A stretch of DNA of 64,000 nt from Pseudomonadota bacterium (GTDB taxonomy: Bacteria; Pseudomonadota; Gammaproteobacteria; Burkholderiales; Thiobacillaceae): the NCBI GenBank assembly GCA_029558905.1, contig JAKQCX010000021.1, positions 1-64,000 of the forward strand, given 5' to 3'. Position numbers and translations under genes: made by a program. Positions 26,588 to 38,273 of the stretch are shown piece after piece. Below the pieces are notes generated by a model. It worked only from the letters and a program-made list of their open reading frames with translations, ran no database searches and was not told the origin of the DNA. How positions within the stretch are numbered: position 1 is the stretch's first letter; each line of letters starts with the position of its first letter.

Positions 26588-28513
26588 CTATCCCCCTTGG
26601 GGGGATTCGCCCAGGAACGGTCCGGTGAAACCGTCCATGCCCAGCCTTTTCAATGCATCCAGTTCGGTTTGGGATTGCACGCCTTCCGCCAGGACCCGCA
26701 TGCCGATCTTGTGGACCGTATCTACCAAGCCCGTGAGGAAGGCCTGATTGCCGGGATGGGACTGGATGTCGCGGACGAAACCGGCGTCCACCTTGATGAA
26801 GTCCAGGCCCAGGTCGTAGAAATCCCCGATACGGCTGAACTGGTGACCGTAATGTGAAAGGCCCAGATGGCAGTCCAGGGACTGCAGGCCGCGCACCAGC
26901 TCCCGCAGGCTGTCCAGGTGCTGCAGGGCACCGATCTCGCGCACTTCCAGCCACAGCCGGCGCAGGCAGGTGCGGCGCAGCATGAGCATTTCCATGAGAC
27001 GGCCGCGGAATCCGATGTCCGCCACCGAGCGCGGTGACAGGTTGATCCAGCGAGGCGGGGCATCGGGTTCTCTTTCCAGGCCGTCCAGGGCCAGGGAGAC
27101 CGCGGCCAGGTCCAGGTCCGGGGCCATGCCCAGACGTTCCGCCTGGGGCATGAAGCGGTTGGTGGGCAGCCATTCCGCGCTGCCGGCCAGGCGGATGCGC
27201 AGGCGGCATTCGTGCTGGGGGACATCGTCCAGGACGAGAGGGTGGCATGTCAGGGCAAGGTGATCCGCATGCGCCAGGACATGGCGGATGGATGTACGCC
27301 AGGCCTCGGTGGTGATGGGAGTGGCGACCTGGCCACTGGGCGAGGCCTCGCACACTGCACCATGGCCAGCGCTTTCCGCCGCGGCCACGGCCTGGTCGAT
27401 GCGCGCCAAGAGATCGGCCATGGCTTCACCCTGCTGGAAGGCGGCAAAGCCGATGTAGCAGGAGGTCATGCGCTCACTGTAGGGCTCTGCCAGTTCGTCC
27501 AGCCTGTCGCGCAGGATGTCCAGCACCGAGCGGGGGTCGCATTCCGAGGCCAGCAGCAGAGCAAAATCCGCACCCTTCAGACGGGCGGCGAAGACATCCG
27601 CGCACTCCGACCCCATGGCCCCCAGGGTCTGACTGACGCGCACCAGCAGGGTGTCGGCCGCCTCCCGGCCGAAGCGCCGGTTGATGTGTGCCAGGTGCGC
27701 CATGCGGATGATGGCCAGGCTGCCGCCAGCGCTATCCTCGTCCGCCAGGGTGCGGGCCAGGTTGGCCATGAAGAAGGCACGGTTGGCCAGGCCGGTGAGC
27801 TGATCGAAATTGGCTGCCCGACGCATGACTTCGTAGCGCTGGGCATCCTCCTGCAACTCCTGGTGCAGGCGCGTGACCATGTCGTTCATGGCGGCGGCCA
27901 GTTCGCGCAGCTCGGGCAGGGCGGGTTCCGGGATGGTGGTGAAACGGCGTTCCCGGATGGCACGTGCCTGGTCGATGACCGCGCGGATGGGTTTGCGCAG
28001 GCGGCGCAGCGCCAGGCTGCCCAGGGTTCCGCCCAGGATTCCGGCCAGGAGCATTACGGCACACAGGGTGGTGGCGCCGGACCACAGGTCCCGGTAGGCG
28101 AAATGCGCGTGGCTCATGAGGGAAAGGGTACCCACCTGTCGCCAGCCGCTGCTGATCTGGGCCACGCCGGGTGTGGGCCGGATGGGCAGCAGGTGCACGA
28201 ACCAGTGCGGCACGCCTGGCTCGGCAGTGGGTGTGATGCGTTCCACCAGGCTGCGACCCTGGGGATCGGTGATGAGGAGGTATTCGTACTGGCCGCTGTT
28301 GAACTGGGCGGTGATGGCCACCACCAGGTCGTCCGGTGTCGTGTATTCCTGGCCCAGTGCCAGAGCCAGGGCCGCGGCATTGTCCCGGTTCTTGAGGCTG
28401 AGCTGGGTTTCCAGGTAGGTCCGCCCGTTGTACAGGGTAACGAACAGGCTGGCGATGAGGGCCAGCAGCATGCTGGACAGGATGGACAACCAGACTTGGC
28501 GGTAGAGCGACAT
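26588..28513 (-). CDS. LapD-like c-di-GMP receptor with degenerate GGDEF and EAL domains
   Basis: A 641-residue inner-membrane protein: TM1 (about 8-28), a periplasmic LapD_MoxY_N domain (WFVHLLPIRP 104-113, GWRQVGTLSLMSH 123-135, AYRDLW), TM2 (about 147-168), HAMP linker, degenerate GGDEF (KGADF at 313-317) and degenerate EAL (ECRLRI at 435-440 in place of the EAL motif; LSHYGHQFS in place of the DDFG region). Loss of catalytic motifs matches LapD, which binds c-di-GMP and controls periplasmic protease LapG by inside-out signalling. A good ribosome binding site (AGGAGG) follows the thioredoxin-LapG stop by a few bases, so the pair is one operon. Confidence 0.88.
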   Translation of the reverse strand: MSLYRQVWLSILSSMLLALIASLFVTLYNGRTYLETQLSLKNRDNAAALALALGQEYTTPDDLVVAITAQFNSGQYEYLLITDPQGRSLVERITPTAEPGVPHWFVHLLPIRPTPGVAQISSGWRQVGTLSLMSHAHFAYRDLWSGATTLCAVMLLAGILGGTLGSLALRRLRKPIRAVIDQARAIRERRFTTIPEPALPELRELAAAMNDMVTRLHQELQEDAQRYEVMRRAANFDQLTGLANRAFFMANLARTLADEDSAGGSLAIIRMAHLAHINRRFGREAADTLLVRVSQTLGAMGSECADVFAARLKGADFALLLASECDPRSVLDILRDRLDELAEPYSERMTSCYIGFAAFQQGEAMADLLARIDQAVAAAESAGHGAVCEASPSGQVATPITTEAWRTSIRHVLAHADHLALTCHPLVLDDVPQHECRLRIRLAGSAEWLPTNRFMPQAERLGMAPDLDLAAVSLALDGLEREPDAPPRWINLSPRSVADIGFRGRLMEMLMLRRTCLRRLWLEVREIGALQHLDSLRELVRGLQSLDCHLGLSHYGHQFSRIGDFYDLGLDFIKVDAGFVRDIQSHPGNQAFLTGLVDTVHKIGMRVLAEGVQSQTELDALKRLGMDGFTGPFLGESPQGG

Positions 28514-28522
28514 GGGGGCCTC

Positions 28523-29653
28523 CTATTCGAATCCTTCCGCGCGGGCACGCTGCACGGTCTTCTGCCATGCCGACAGGTTGTAGGGGGATGTCCCGGGCTG
28601 GGTGAGCACGGACTGGCCGTTGAAGCTGAAGACCGGCCGCAGATCCCCGCGCAGGGAGGCGGGCCTGATCTCCGGGATGTGGTCATCCAGCACCAGCGGC
28701 TCACCCCCCGCGACGGGGTAGTAGGCCAGCACCATGTGCACCGGATCTCTGCTCCCCCGGCTGTCTTCGCCCAGGTGGGTGTACATCAGGCGCAGCCGAT
28801 CCTCGGGGACATCCAGACTCAGGAGGGTGAAGTACTTGGCGACGGCGATGTCCCGGCTGTCGCCCCGTCCGGCGCCCAGGGTTTCCGCGGGGGTGGCCCA
28901 GTGGTCCGCCTGCCCCCAGGCCTGCCTGGCATCCATGTGCCGCACCCGCTGATTGATGAAATCGTTGATGCCCGCCAGTTTCCGGTCTTCTCCGGTCTTT
29001 GCCAGTTCCGCGCGCAGGTTGTGCCATTGCCGGAAGGTCTCCGCGCCAGACGAGCCGTAACGTCGTGTCAGAGCGGTCTCGAACTTTTGCAGGTCCATGC
29101 CGTAGGCCAGCTGTGCGGCGGGACCTCCACGCTCGGCGCGCCAGTTGTCCATATAGGCCAGGATCTCGCGCCTGCGCAGCTGGCCGGGGATGAACATGAC
29201 GATCTCACCGTCGGGGTCATACAGGTAGGAGGTGGGAAAGAAATCCACCGGCCCGACCTGGCGGTAAGGGCTGTTGGGGTCGCGGCGATTGCCGCCGGCC
29301 ACCTGGGCCGTATAACGCAGACCATGCAAGTCCACGGCCTCCCGCACCTTGTTCACGTCATCGCCGTAATCCAGGCTGATGCCGATGACCACCAGATCGG
29401 CCCGCTCGCTGAGTTTGTTGAGGGTGGGGATGCCGATACGGCACATTGGGCACCAGTACGCCCAGAAATTCACCAGCACCCACTTGCCACGGAAGTCTTC
29501 CAGCCGCAGGTTGCGCCCCTGGAGGTCGACGAAGCGGAAGGGGATGGTCTTTTTTCCACCCACACCGGCGGGCGTCGGCGTGGCACCGGTGCCCGCTGCG
29601 CACAACAGGCAGACCAGGAACAGCGCGAGGGCGAGGGGGCGGCAGCGCTGCAT
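28523..29653 (-). CDS. TlpA-like thioredoxin fused to a LapG-like domain lacking the catalytic Cys
   Basis: From ATG 29653 the 376-residue protein has a signal peptide (1-24), a TlpA-type thioredoxin domain (about 35-172; WCPMC with Cys68/Cys71; cis-Pro140) and a LapG/BTLCP domain (about 180-376). In LapG the protease motif reads GDCED. Here it is GDSRD (265-268 plus G264): the nucleophile is Ser266 (codon AGC) and the acidic calcium-ligand position is Arg. The His (HMVLAYY, His306) and Asp (VLDD) remain. It should be non-proteolytic or altered. It lies directly upstream of the LapD-like gene. An alternative start at 29698 lacks a clear ribosome binding site. Confidence 0.82.
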   Translation of the reverse strand: MQRCRPLALALFLVCLLCAAGTGATPTPAGVGGKKTIPFRFVDLQGRNLRLEDFRGKWVLVNFWAYWCPMCRIGIPTLNKLSERADLVVIGISLDYGDDVNKVREAVDLHGLRYTAQVAGGNRRDPNSPYRQVGPVDFFPTSYLYDPDGEIVMFIPGQLRRREILAYMDNWRAERGGPAAQLAYGMDLQKFETALTRRYGSSGAETFRQWHNLRAELAKTGEDRKLAGINDFINQRVRHMDARQAWGQADHWATPAETLGAGRGDSRDIAVAKYFTLLSLDVPEDRLRLMYTHLGEDSRGSRDPVHMVLAYYPVAGGEPLVLDDHIPEIRPASLRGDLRPVFSFNGQSVLTQPGTSPYNLSAWQKTVQRARAEGFE

Positions 29654-29763
29654 GGATGATGAGAGCGGTTCGCTTTGATCCTCGGGTACGCACAGCATAA
29701 AGCGCCAATGCCGACGTGGTCAAAGGCATGGCGCGTTGGTCCGCCTGGGGGTGCGTGGAACAC

Positions 29764-29788
29764 AAAAAGGCCGGGCATGGCCCGGCCT
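29764..29788 (-). terminator. Rho-independent terminator of phosphoribulokinase
   Basis: On the minus strand AGGCCGGGC pairs perfectly with GCCCGGCCT (29768-29776 with 29780-29788) around a 3-nt loop, followed by TTTTTG. It sits about 20 bp after the phosphoribulokinase stop and separates it from the thioredoxin-LapG gene. Confidence 0.8.
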
Positions 29789-29810
29789 GTGGGGCGGCGG
29801 ACGGACGAGC

Positions 29811-30698
29811 CTATTTCTTGGAACTGGCCACCAGTTCCTGAATGCGCGGCTCGAGGATCAGTTCCATGGCGAAGCCCATCTTGCCGCCGGGCACGACGAT
29901 GTTGTTGCGCCGGGACATGAAGGAGTTGGGGATCATGTTCAGCAGATAGGGGAAATCCACGCCCTTCGGATCACGGAAACGGACGATGACGAAGCTCTCG
30001 TCCGGGGTGGGGATGTCACGGGCGATGAAGGGGTTGGAGGTGTCCACCGTGGGGACGCGCTGGAAATTGATGTCCGTGCGCGAGAACTGTGGCGTGATGT
30101 AGTTCACATAATCCGGCATGCGGCGCAGGATGGTGTCCACGATCACGTCGGCGGAGTAGCCACGCTCGGCGCCATCACGGTGGATCTTCTGGATCCACTC
30201 CAGGTTCACCACAGGCACCACGCCGATGGCCAGGTCCACGTACCGGGCCATATCCACCTTGTCGGTCACCACCATACCGTGCAGGCCTTCGTAGAACAGC
30301 AGGTCCGTGCCCTTGGGAATGTCTTCCCAGGGCGTGAACTCGCCGGGCTTCAGCTTGGTGCCCAGGCGTGCGTTGTGTTGGGCGGCCTCCTCGTCGCTGT
30401 GGATGTAGTAACGCTTCTTGCCTAGTCCGGATTTGCCGTAGGTCTGGAAGATCTTGGCCAGGCCCGCGAAGTCGTTGGCCTCGGGGCCGAAGTGGGAGAA
30501 ATGCTTGTTGCCCGCGGCCTCGGCCTTTTGCATGGCTGTCTTGAAGTCCACGCGTCCCAGGCTGTGCATGCTGTCGCCCTCGATGACGACGGCTGTCAGG
30601 TCCTCGCGCTTGAAGATGTGCTCGAAGGCACGCTTGACGGTCGTGGTGCCGGCGCCGGAAGAACCGGTCACGACGACGACGGGATGTTTCTTGGACAT
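29811..30698 (-). CDS. cbbP: Phosphoribulokinase
   Basis: Phosphorylates ribulose-5-phosphate to ribulose-1,5-bisphosphate, the CO2 acceptor of RuBisCO. The 295-residue protein has the P-loop GSSGAGTTT (12-20), EGDSMH, LFYEGLHG, the NLEWIQKIHRD catalytic-site segment, PQFSRTDINFQRVPTVDTSNPF and VVPGGKMG. The sequence reads like the autotroph CbbP, with a short extra loop before the FTPWEDIP segment; the heterotroph paralogue PrkB is the alternative. The start at 30698 matches the canonical MSKKHPV. Monocistronic, divergent from leuS. No RuBisCO genes are in the window. Confidence 0.93.
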   Translation of the reverse strand: MSKKHPVVVVTGSSGAGTTTVKRAFEHIFKREDLTAVVIEGDSMHSLGRVDFKTAMQKAEAAGNKHFSHFGPEANDFAGLAKIFQTYGKSGLGKKRYYIHSDEEAAQHNARLGTKLKPGEFTPWEDIPKGTDLLFYEGLHGMVVTDKVDMARYVDLAIGVVPVVNLEWIQKIHRDGAERGYSADVIVDTILRRMPDYVNYITPQFSRTDINFQRVPTVDTSNPFIARDIPTPDESFVIVRFRDPKGVDFPYLLNMIPNSFMSRRNNIVVPGGKMGFAMELILEPRIQELVASSKK

Positions 30699-30787
30699 GC
30701 GGGCTTCCCCCAGGACAGATAAAAAGTCTGCAACAAAGCCGGACAAGTATAAGCGTCGAGCCCAAGGCCTGTCACCCGAAGCCCGGC

Positions 30788-33931
<3,144 letters not shown>

Positions 33932-33932
<1 letters not shown>

Positions 33933-34963
33933 TGCGCATACGTGCCGAACGGCTGAGCGCCATCCTGAAGGCGGATCTGGCCCCGCTCTGGCTGGTCAGC
34001 GGTGATGAGCCCTTGCTGGTGGATGAGGCGATGGCGCTGATCCGCACCACTGTACAGGCCCGGGGACATGCGGAACGCCGGGTCGAGCAGGCGGAAACGG
34101 GTTTCGACTGGCGCGCCTGGATGGCCGGTTTCGATTCCTTGTCCCTGTTTGCCAGCCGTCGCCTGGTGGAGTTGTGTCTGCCCACGGGCAAGCCCGGGGT
34201 GGAGGGGGGCAAGGTGCTGGAGTCCTGGGCTGCGCGCCCGCCGGCCGAGACGGTATTGGTGATCAGCGTCCCCCGCCTGGACAGGGCCGGGCTGGCGGTG
34301 AAATGGGTCAAGGCCGTGGAGGCCGCGGGTGTGTTGGTGCAATGCTGGCCTCCCGGTCTTGAGCGACTGCCGGCCTGGATCGGCGAGCGCCTGGCGCGCC
34401 ATGGCCTGAAGGCGGACCCCGAAACACTGGCCTGGCTTGCCGCGCGGGTGGAGGGCAATCTGCTGGCGGCCCACCAGGAAATCGAAAAGCTCGCCCTGCT
34501 CCTGCCCGTGGGGGCCCTGGACCTGGAGACGGCACGGGCCTGTGTGGCGGATGTGGCACGCTATGATGTGAGTGATCTGTCCGAGGCCTTCCTCAAGGGG
34601 GACGCAGTACGCTTCTGTCACACCCTGGACGGCTTGCGGGCCGAAGGGGAAAGGCTGCCCCTGGTGCTGGCGGTGTTTGGCGGCGATGTGCGCACCCTCT
34701 ATCGCCTGGAACGTGGATTGCAACAGGGTGAGCGACTGTCCGGCCTGATGACGAGCCTGCGTGTATGGGAAAGCCGCCAGGACCTGGTGGAGCGCGCCCT
34801 GAGACGTACCGACGGCCAGTGCCTGGCCCTGGCCATGCGGGCCCTGGCCCGGCTGGACCGGGCCGCCAAGGGCCTCCTGCGGGAGGATGCCTGGGACGAA
34901 CTGAAACAGCTGGGCCTGATCCTCATGCGTCGAGGCCAGGCCCCGGCCTTCGCGGCGCTGTAG
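33932..34963 (+). CDS. holA: DNA polymerase III subunit delta
   Basis: Clamp-loader subunit that opens the beta sliding clamp. The 343-residue protein shows the HolA N-terminal [14 protein letters not shown] element, a [14 protein letters not shown] segment and the [17 protein letters not shown] linker to the C-terminal helical collar domain. The start codon shares one base with the lptE stop. This lptE-holA pair is standard in Proteobacteria. Confidence 0.95.
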
Positions 34964-34991
34964 TGGCCGCTGTCCGATGCACGGAGTGGAC

Positions 34992-36263
34992 ATGGACATC
35001 AAGAGCTATATGCAGAACCTGGGCCAGAATGCACGCACGGCGGCCAGCGCCATGGCCCGCGCCTCCACGCGCGCAAAAAACGATGCCCTGACCAGCCTGG
35101 CCCACCTGCTGTTGCAGGGGGGGGATGGTCTGGCGGAGGCCAATGCCCAGGACATCGCCAAAGCCCAGGAGGCGGGTCTGGACGCGCCCATGGTGGACCG
35201 GCTGCGCCTGACGGACAAGGTCATCGCCACCATGGCCGAGGGTTGCGAACAGCTCGCCGCCATGCCCGATCCGGTGGGGGAGATCACCGGCGTGAAGCGT
35301 CGCCCCACCGGCATCAGTGTCGGCCAGATGCGCGTGCCTCTGGGGGTGTTCGGCATGATCTACGAGAGCCGCCCCAACGTCACCATCGAGGCGGCGTCGC
35401 TTGCCATCAAGAGTGGCAATGCCTGCATCCTGCGCGGCGGATCCGAGGCCATCCGGTCCAATCTTGCCCTGTGGCAACTGGTACGTCAGGCCCTGCGGAT
35501 CACCGGTCTGCCCGCCGAGGCGGTGCAACTGGTGGAGACCACCGACCGGGCCGCCGTGGGCGAGCTCATCACCATGCCCGCTCATGTGGACGTCATCATC
35601 CCCCGGGGTGGCAAGGGACTCATCGAGCGCATCAGCAGCGAGGCGCGCGTGCCGGTGATCAAGCATCTTGACGGCAACTGTCACACTTATGTGGATGCCG
35701 AGTTCGACCTGGACAAGGCCCTGCGGGTGACCGAGAACGCCAAGACCCAGCGTTACAGCCCCTGCAACGCCACCGAATCCTTGCTGGTGCATGAGCGGGC
35801 CGCGGCCCGCTTTCTGCCCGCAATCGGCGCCATCTTCGCCGCCAAGGGCGTGGAGATGCGCTGCGACGCCGGCGCCAAGGCCATACTCGCCGGGCTGGCC
35901 GATGCCAGGCTGGTGGATGCGACGGAGGCGGATTGGGGCATGGAATACCTGGCACCCATCATCAGCATAAAAATCGTGGCGAGCCTGGAGGAGGCCATCG
36001 CCCACATCAACCACTACGGCTCCCACCACACCGATGCCATCATCACCGACCACCATGCCAACGCCATGCGCTTCCTGCGCGAGGTGGATTCCAGCTCGGT
36101 CATGGTGAACGCCTCCACCCGCTTCGCGGATGGTTTCGAGTACGGCCTGGGGGCGGAGATCGGCATCTCCACCGACAAGATCCATGCCCGTGGTCCGGTG
36201 GGGCTGGAAGGGCTCACCAGCTTGAAATGGGTGGTGCTGGGAGACGGTCACGTCCGTGGCTGA
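34992..36263 (+). CDS. proA: Glutamate-5-semialdehyde dehydrogenase
   Basis: Reduces gamma-glutamyl phosphate to glutamate semialdehyde in proline synthesis. A 423-residue aldehyde dehydrogenase-fold protein with [18 protein letters not shown], the catalytic-Cys segment [11 protein letters not shown] and [21 protein letters not shown] 34992 is preferred to 34977 because GGAG lies 5 nt before it. Overlaps nadD by 8 bp. No proB is present nearby. Confidence 0.97.
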   Translation: MDIKSYMQNLGQNARTAASAMARASTRAKNDALTSLAHLLLQGGDGLAEANAQDIAKAQEAGLDAPMVDRLRLTDKVIATMAEGCEQLAAMPDPVGEITGVKRRPTGISVGQMRVPLGVFGMIYESRPNVTIEAASLAIKSGNACILRGGSEAIRSNLALWQLVRQALRITGLPAEAVQLVETTDRAAVGELITMPAHVDVIIPRGGKGLIERISSEARVPVIKHLDGNCHTYVDAEFDLDKALRVTENAKTQRYSPCNATESLLVHERAAARFLPAIGAIFAAKGVEMRCDAGAKAILAGLADARLVDATEADWGMEYLAPIISIKIVASLEEAIAHINHYGSHHTDAIITDHHANAMRFLREVDSSSVMVNASTRFADGFEYGLGAEIGISTDKIHARGPVGLEGLTSLKWVVLGDGHVRG

Positions 36264-36909
36264 AGCCATCGGCCTGCTGGGGGGCACCTTCGACCCCATC
36301 CACTATGGCCACCTGCGTCTGGCGGAGGAGATGGGCGAATGGCTGAGCCTGGCGCAGGTGCGCATCCTGCCGGCGGGACAGCCTCCGCATCGGAGGCAGC
36401 CGCGGGCCGCCAGCCACCACCGCCTGGAAATGGCACGCCGCGCCGTGGCGGGCAACCCCCGCTTTGTGCTCGATGGCCGGGAGGTTCGCAAGTCCAGTCC
36501 CAGCTACAGCGTCGAGACCGTGGCGGCCCTGCGCCAGGAATTGCCGACCGATGCCCCCCTGATCCTGTTCATGGGGGCGGATGCCTTCCTGGGGCTCACC
36601 ACCTGGCACCGCTGGCGGGAACTGCTGGATCTGACCCATCTGGCCGTGGCGCATCGACCCGGTTTCACCTCAGCGGTGTGGGAAGACGCCCTGCCGGAAC
36701 CCTTGCGCCGACTCCTGGCCACGCGCCGCAGTGACCAGCCCGGCGAACTGTCGGAGAGGTGCGCCGGCCTGATCCACCTGCATGCCATCACGCAACTGGA
36801 CATTTCCGCCAGCCAGGTGCGGGAGCGCGTCCTGCGCCGCAAGAGCCTGCGCTATCTGCTGCCGGACAGCGTCATCGATTACATCCACGAGAACCACCTG
36901 TATGTCTGA
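36256..36909 (+). CDS. nadD: Nicotinate-nucleotide adenylyltransferase
   Basis: Adenylates nicotinate mononucleotide in NAD synthesis. The 217-residue nucleotidyltransferase has [40 protein letters not shown] and the C-terminal [10 protein letters not shown] motif. It begins at a GTG inside the proA end (8-bp overlap) and overlaps rsfS by 8 bp, implying coupled translation. Confidence 0.96.
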   Translation: MAEAIGLLGGTFDPIHYGHLRLAEEMGEWLSLAQVRILPAGQPPHRRQPRAASHHRLEMARRAVAGNPRFVLDGREVRKSSPSYSVETVAALRQELPTDAPLILFMGADAFLGLTTWHRWRELLDLTHLAVAHRPGFTSAVWEDALPEPLRRLLATRRSDQPGELSERCAGLIHLHAITQLDISASQVRERVLRRKSLRYLLPDSVIDYIHENHLYV

Positions 36910-37261
36910 ATCCCTCTCCACCGACCAGCTGATCGGGGTTGCCATCGCTGCCCTGGAGGACATCAAGGGCAAGGACATCACCGTCCTCGACGTGCGCCAT
37001 CTCACCACCCTGTTCGACGCCATGATCATCGCCAGCGGCGATTCCACCCGCCAGGTGAAATCCCTGGCTGACAACGTGCATGAAAGGCTCAAGGCGGCAG
37101 GCGCCCACATCATCGGTACCGAGGGCGCCGAAGTGGGCGAATGGGTGCTGGTGGATGCCGGCGGCCTGGTGGTGCACGTCATGCAGCCGGCCGTGCGCGC
37201 CCATTACAATCTGGAGGAGCTCTGGGGTGATAGCCAGCAGGCACGCCAGGTCACGGCCTGA
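36902..37261 (+). CDS. rsfS: Ribosomal silencing factor RsfS
   Basis: Binds ribosomal protein uL14 and prevents subunit joining in stationary phase. The 119-residue protein has the Iojap fold segments GKDITVLDVRHLTTLFDAMI, IIGTEGAEVGEWVLVDAGG and VVHVMQPAVRAHYNLEELWGD. It overlaps nadD by 8 bp. rlmH, which often follows rsfS, is replaced here by an unrelated membrane protein gene. Confidence 0.95.
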   Translation: MSESLSTDQLIGVAIAALEDIKGKDITVLDVRHLTTLFDAMIIASGDSTRQVKSLADNVHERLKAAGAHIIGTEGAEVGEWVLVDAGGLVVHVMQPAVRAHYNLEELWGDSQQARQVTA

Positions 37262-37312
37262 TCTGTGGCACTCCGCAACCCGCCCCACGCGCCACCACGA
37301 GAGAGAGGATCC

Positions 37313-37720
37313 ATGTCGGACGATCGGATGCCCCAGGCCCAATTGCTGCCCACGGAGGGCCTGGTCAGGCTCAGCCATGTGATGTATGGCCTGCACGTCT
37401 TCAGCGCCGTCACCGGCCTGGTGAGCGCCGCCTTCATCGTCACCGCCTTTCTCACCGGCTGGCCTTCCATCATCGCCGTGATACTCAACTACGTGAACCA
37501 GGCTGGAGTGCGCGGTACCTGGCTGGAATCCCATTTCCGCTGGCAGTTGCGTACCTTCTGGTTTGCCCTCCTGTGGGTGGTGGTGGCCCTGTTGCTGGCC
37601 TTCACATTCGTCGGCATTCCGCTGGCCATCGCGCTCGTGCTGGGTGTGGGCATCTGGGTGCTGTATCGCCTCGTCCGGGGTTGGAGCGCCCTGGCGGCGG
37701 AGCGCCCCCTCTTCTTTTGA
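37313..37720 (+). CDS. Small integral membrane protein, DUF4870-like
   Basis: A 135-residue membrane protein with about three to four hydrophobic helices (28-65 and 82-118) and the conserved-looking SHFRWQLRTFWFALLW segment before the last pair. This pattern matches the Tic20-like DUF4870 group of unknown function. A strong ribosome binding site (GAGAGAGGA) precedes ATG 37313. It follows rsfS by 51 bp and is likely the last gene of the leuS operon. Confidence 0.75.
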   Translation: MSDDRMPQAQLLPTEGLVRLSHVMYGLHVFSAVTGLVSAAFIVTAFLTGWPSIIAVILNYVNQAGVRGTWLESHFRWQLRTFWFALLWVVVALLLAFTFVGIPLAIALVLGVGIWVLYRLVRGWSALAAERPLFF

Positions 37721-37740
37721 GGCCAGCGGCCGGCTCGCGA

Positions 37741-37772
37741 AAAAAAGCGGCTTGCCGGAGGGCAAGCCGCTT
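37741..37772 (-). terminator. Terminator of napAB
   Basis: On the minus strand AAGCGGCTTGCC pairs with GGCAAGCCGCTT (37745-37756 with 37761-37772) around a 4-nt loop and is followed by a T-run (A-run at 37741-37746 on the plus strand). It lies 32 bp after the napB stop. The symmetric stem could also slow plus-strand transcripts of the leuS operon. Confidence 0.85.
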
Positions 37773-37803
37773 CGTGTACTGAAATGGTGCCGGTACCGTG
37801 GCC

Positions 37804-38259
37804 TCAATCACCCTTGAAGGTGTTGTCCACCAGGGTGTTCACATTGGCCTGTGGGGTGTGGCAGAGGGTGCAGACATAGCGCCTGTTCGCCAGCACCAGT
37901 TCATCGCCTTCCTTCACGTAATGGGTTTCGGACATGGGTGTGGGTTTGCCTTTGGCTTTCTTGCCGATCTTGTCGGGTTCCTCATGGCAGTCCAGACATT
38001 TGTTCTGCTGCGCATTGAGCGGCAGATACTTGTCGATGCGATGGGGAATCTGGGGTGGAGCGTCCTCCCAGGACCTGGGCAGCACACCGGCATCCTTGGG
38101 GTCCACGGTGGGATAGTCGAAGGCATCGGGGACGGCGGTGTCGAAGACACTCACGTGCGAAAGACCGAGATTGTCGTCGACGATCACGGCCGGGTCGGCA
38201 TTGGACAGACCGAAGGCCGCCAGGGCGGCCACTGCAAACAGGGTGCTCTTCCTTTTCAT
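37804..38259 (-). CDS. napB: Periplasmic nitrate reductase, diheme cytochrome c subunit
   Basis: Electron-transfer partner of NapA in the periplasm. 151 residues with a signal peptide (1-20) and two c-type heme sites, CLDCH and CTLCH, with upstream histidines (HRID, THYV) as distal ligands. ATG 38259 follows AGGAGAACGCC. It is 14 bp downstream of napA and ends before a strong terminator. Confidence 0.95.
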   Translation of the reverse strand: MKRKSTLFAVAALAAFGLSNADPAVIVDDNLGLSHVSVFDTAVPDAFDYPTVDPKDAGVLPRSWEDAPPQIPHRIDKYLPLNAQQNKCLDCHEEPDKIGKKAKGKPTPMSETHYVKEGDELVLANRRYVCTLCHTPQANVNTLVDNTFKGD

Positions 38260-38273
38260 GGCGTTCTCCTGAG

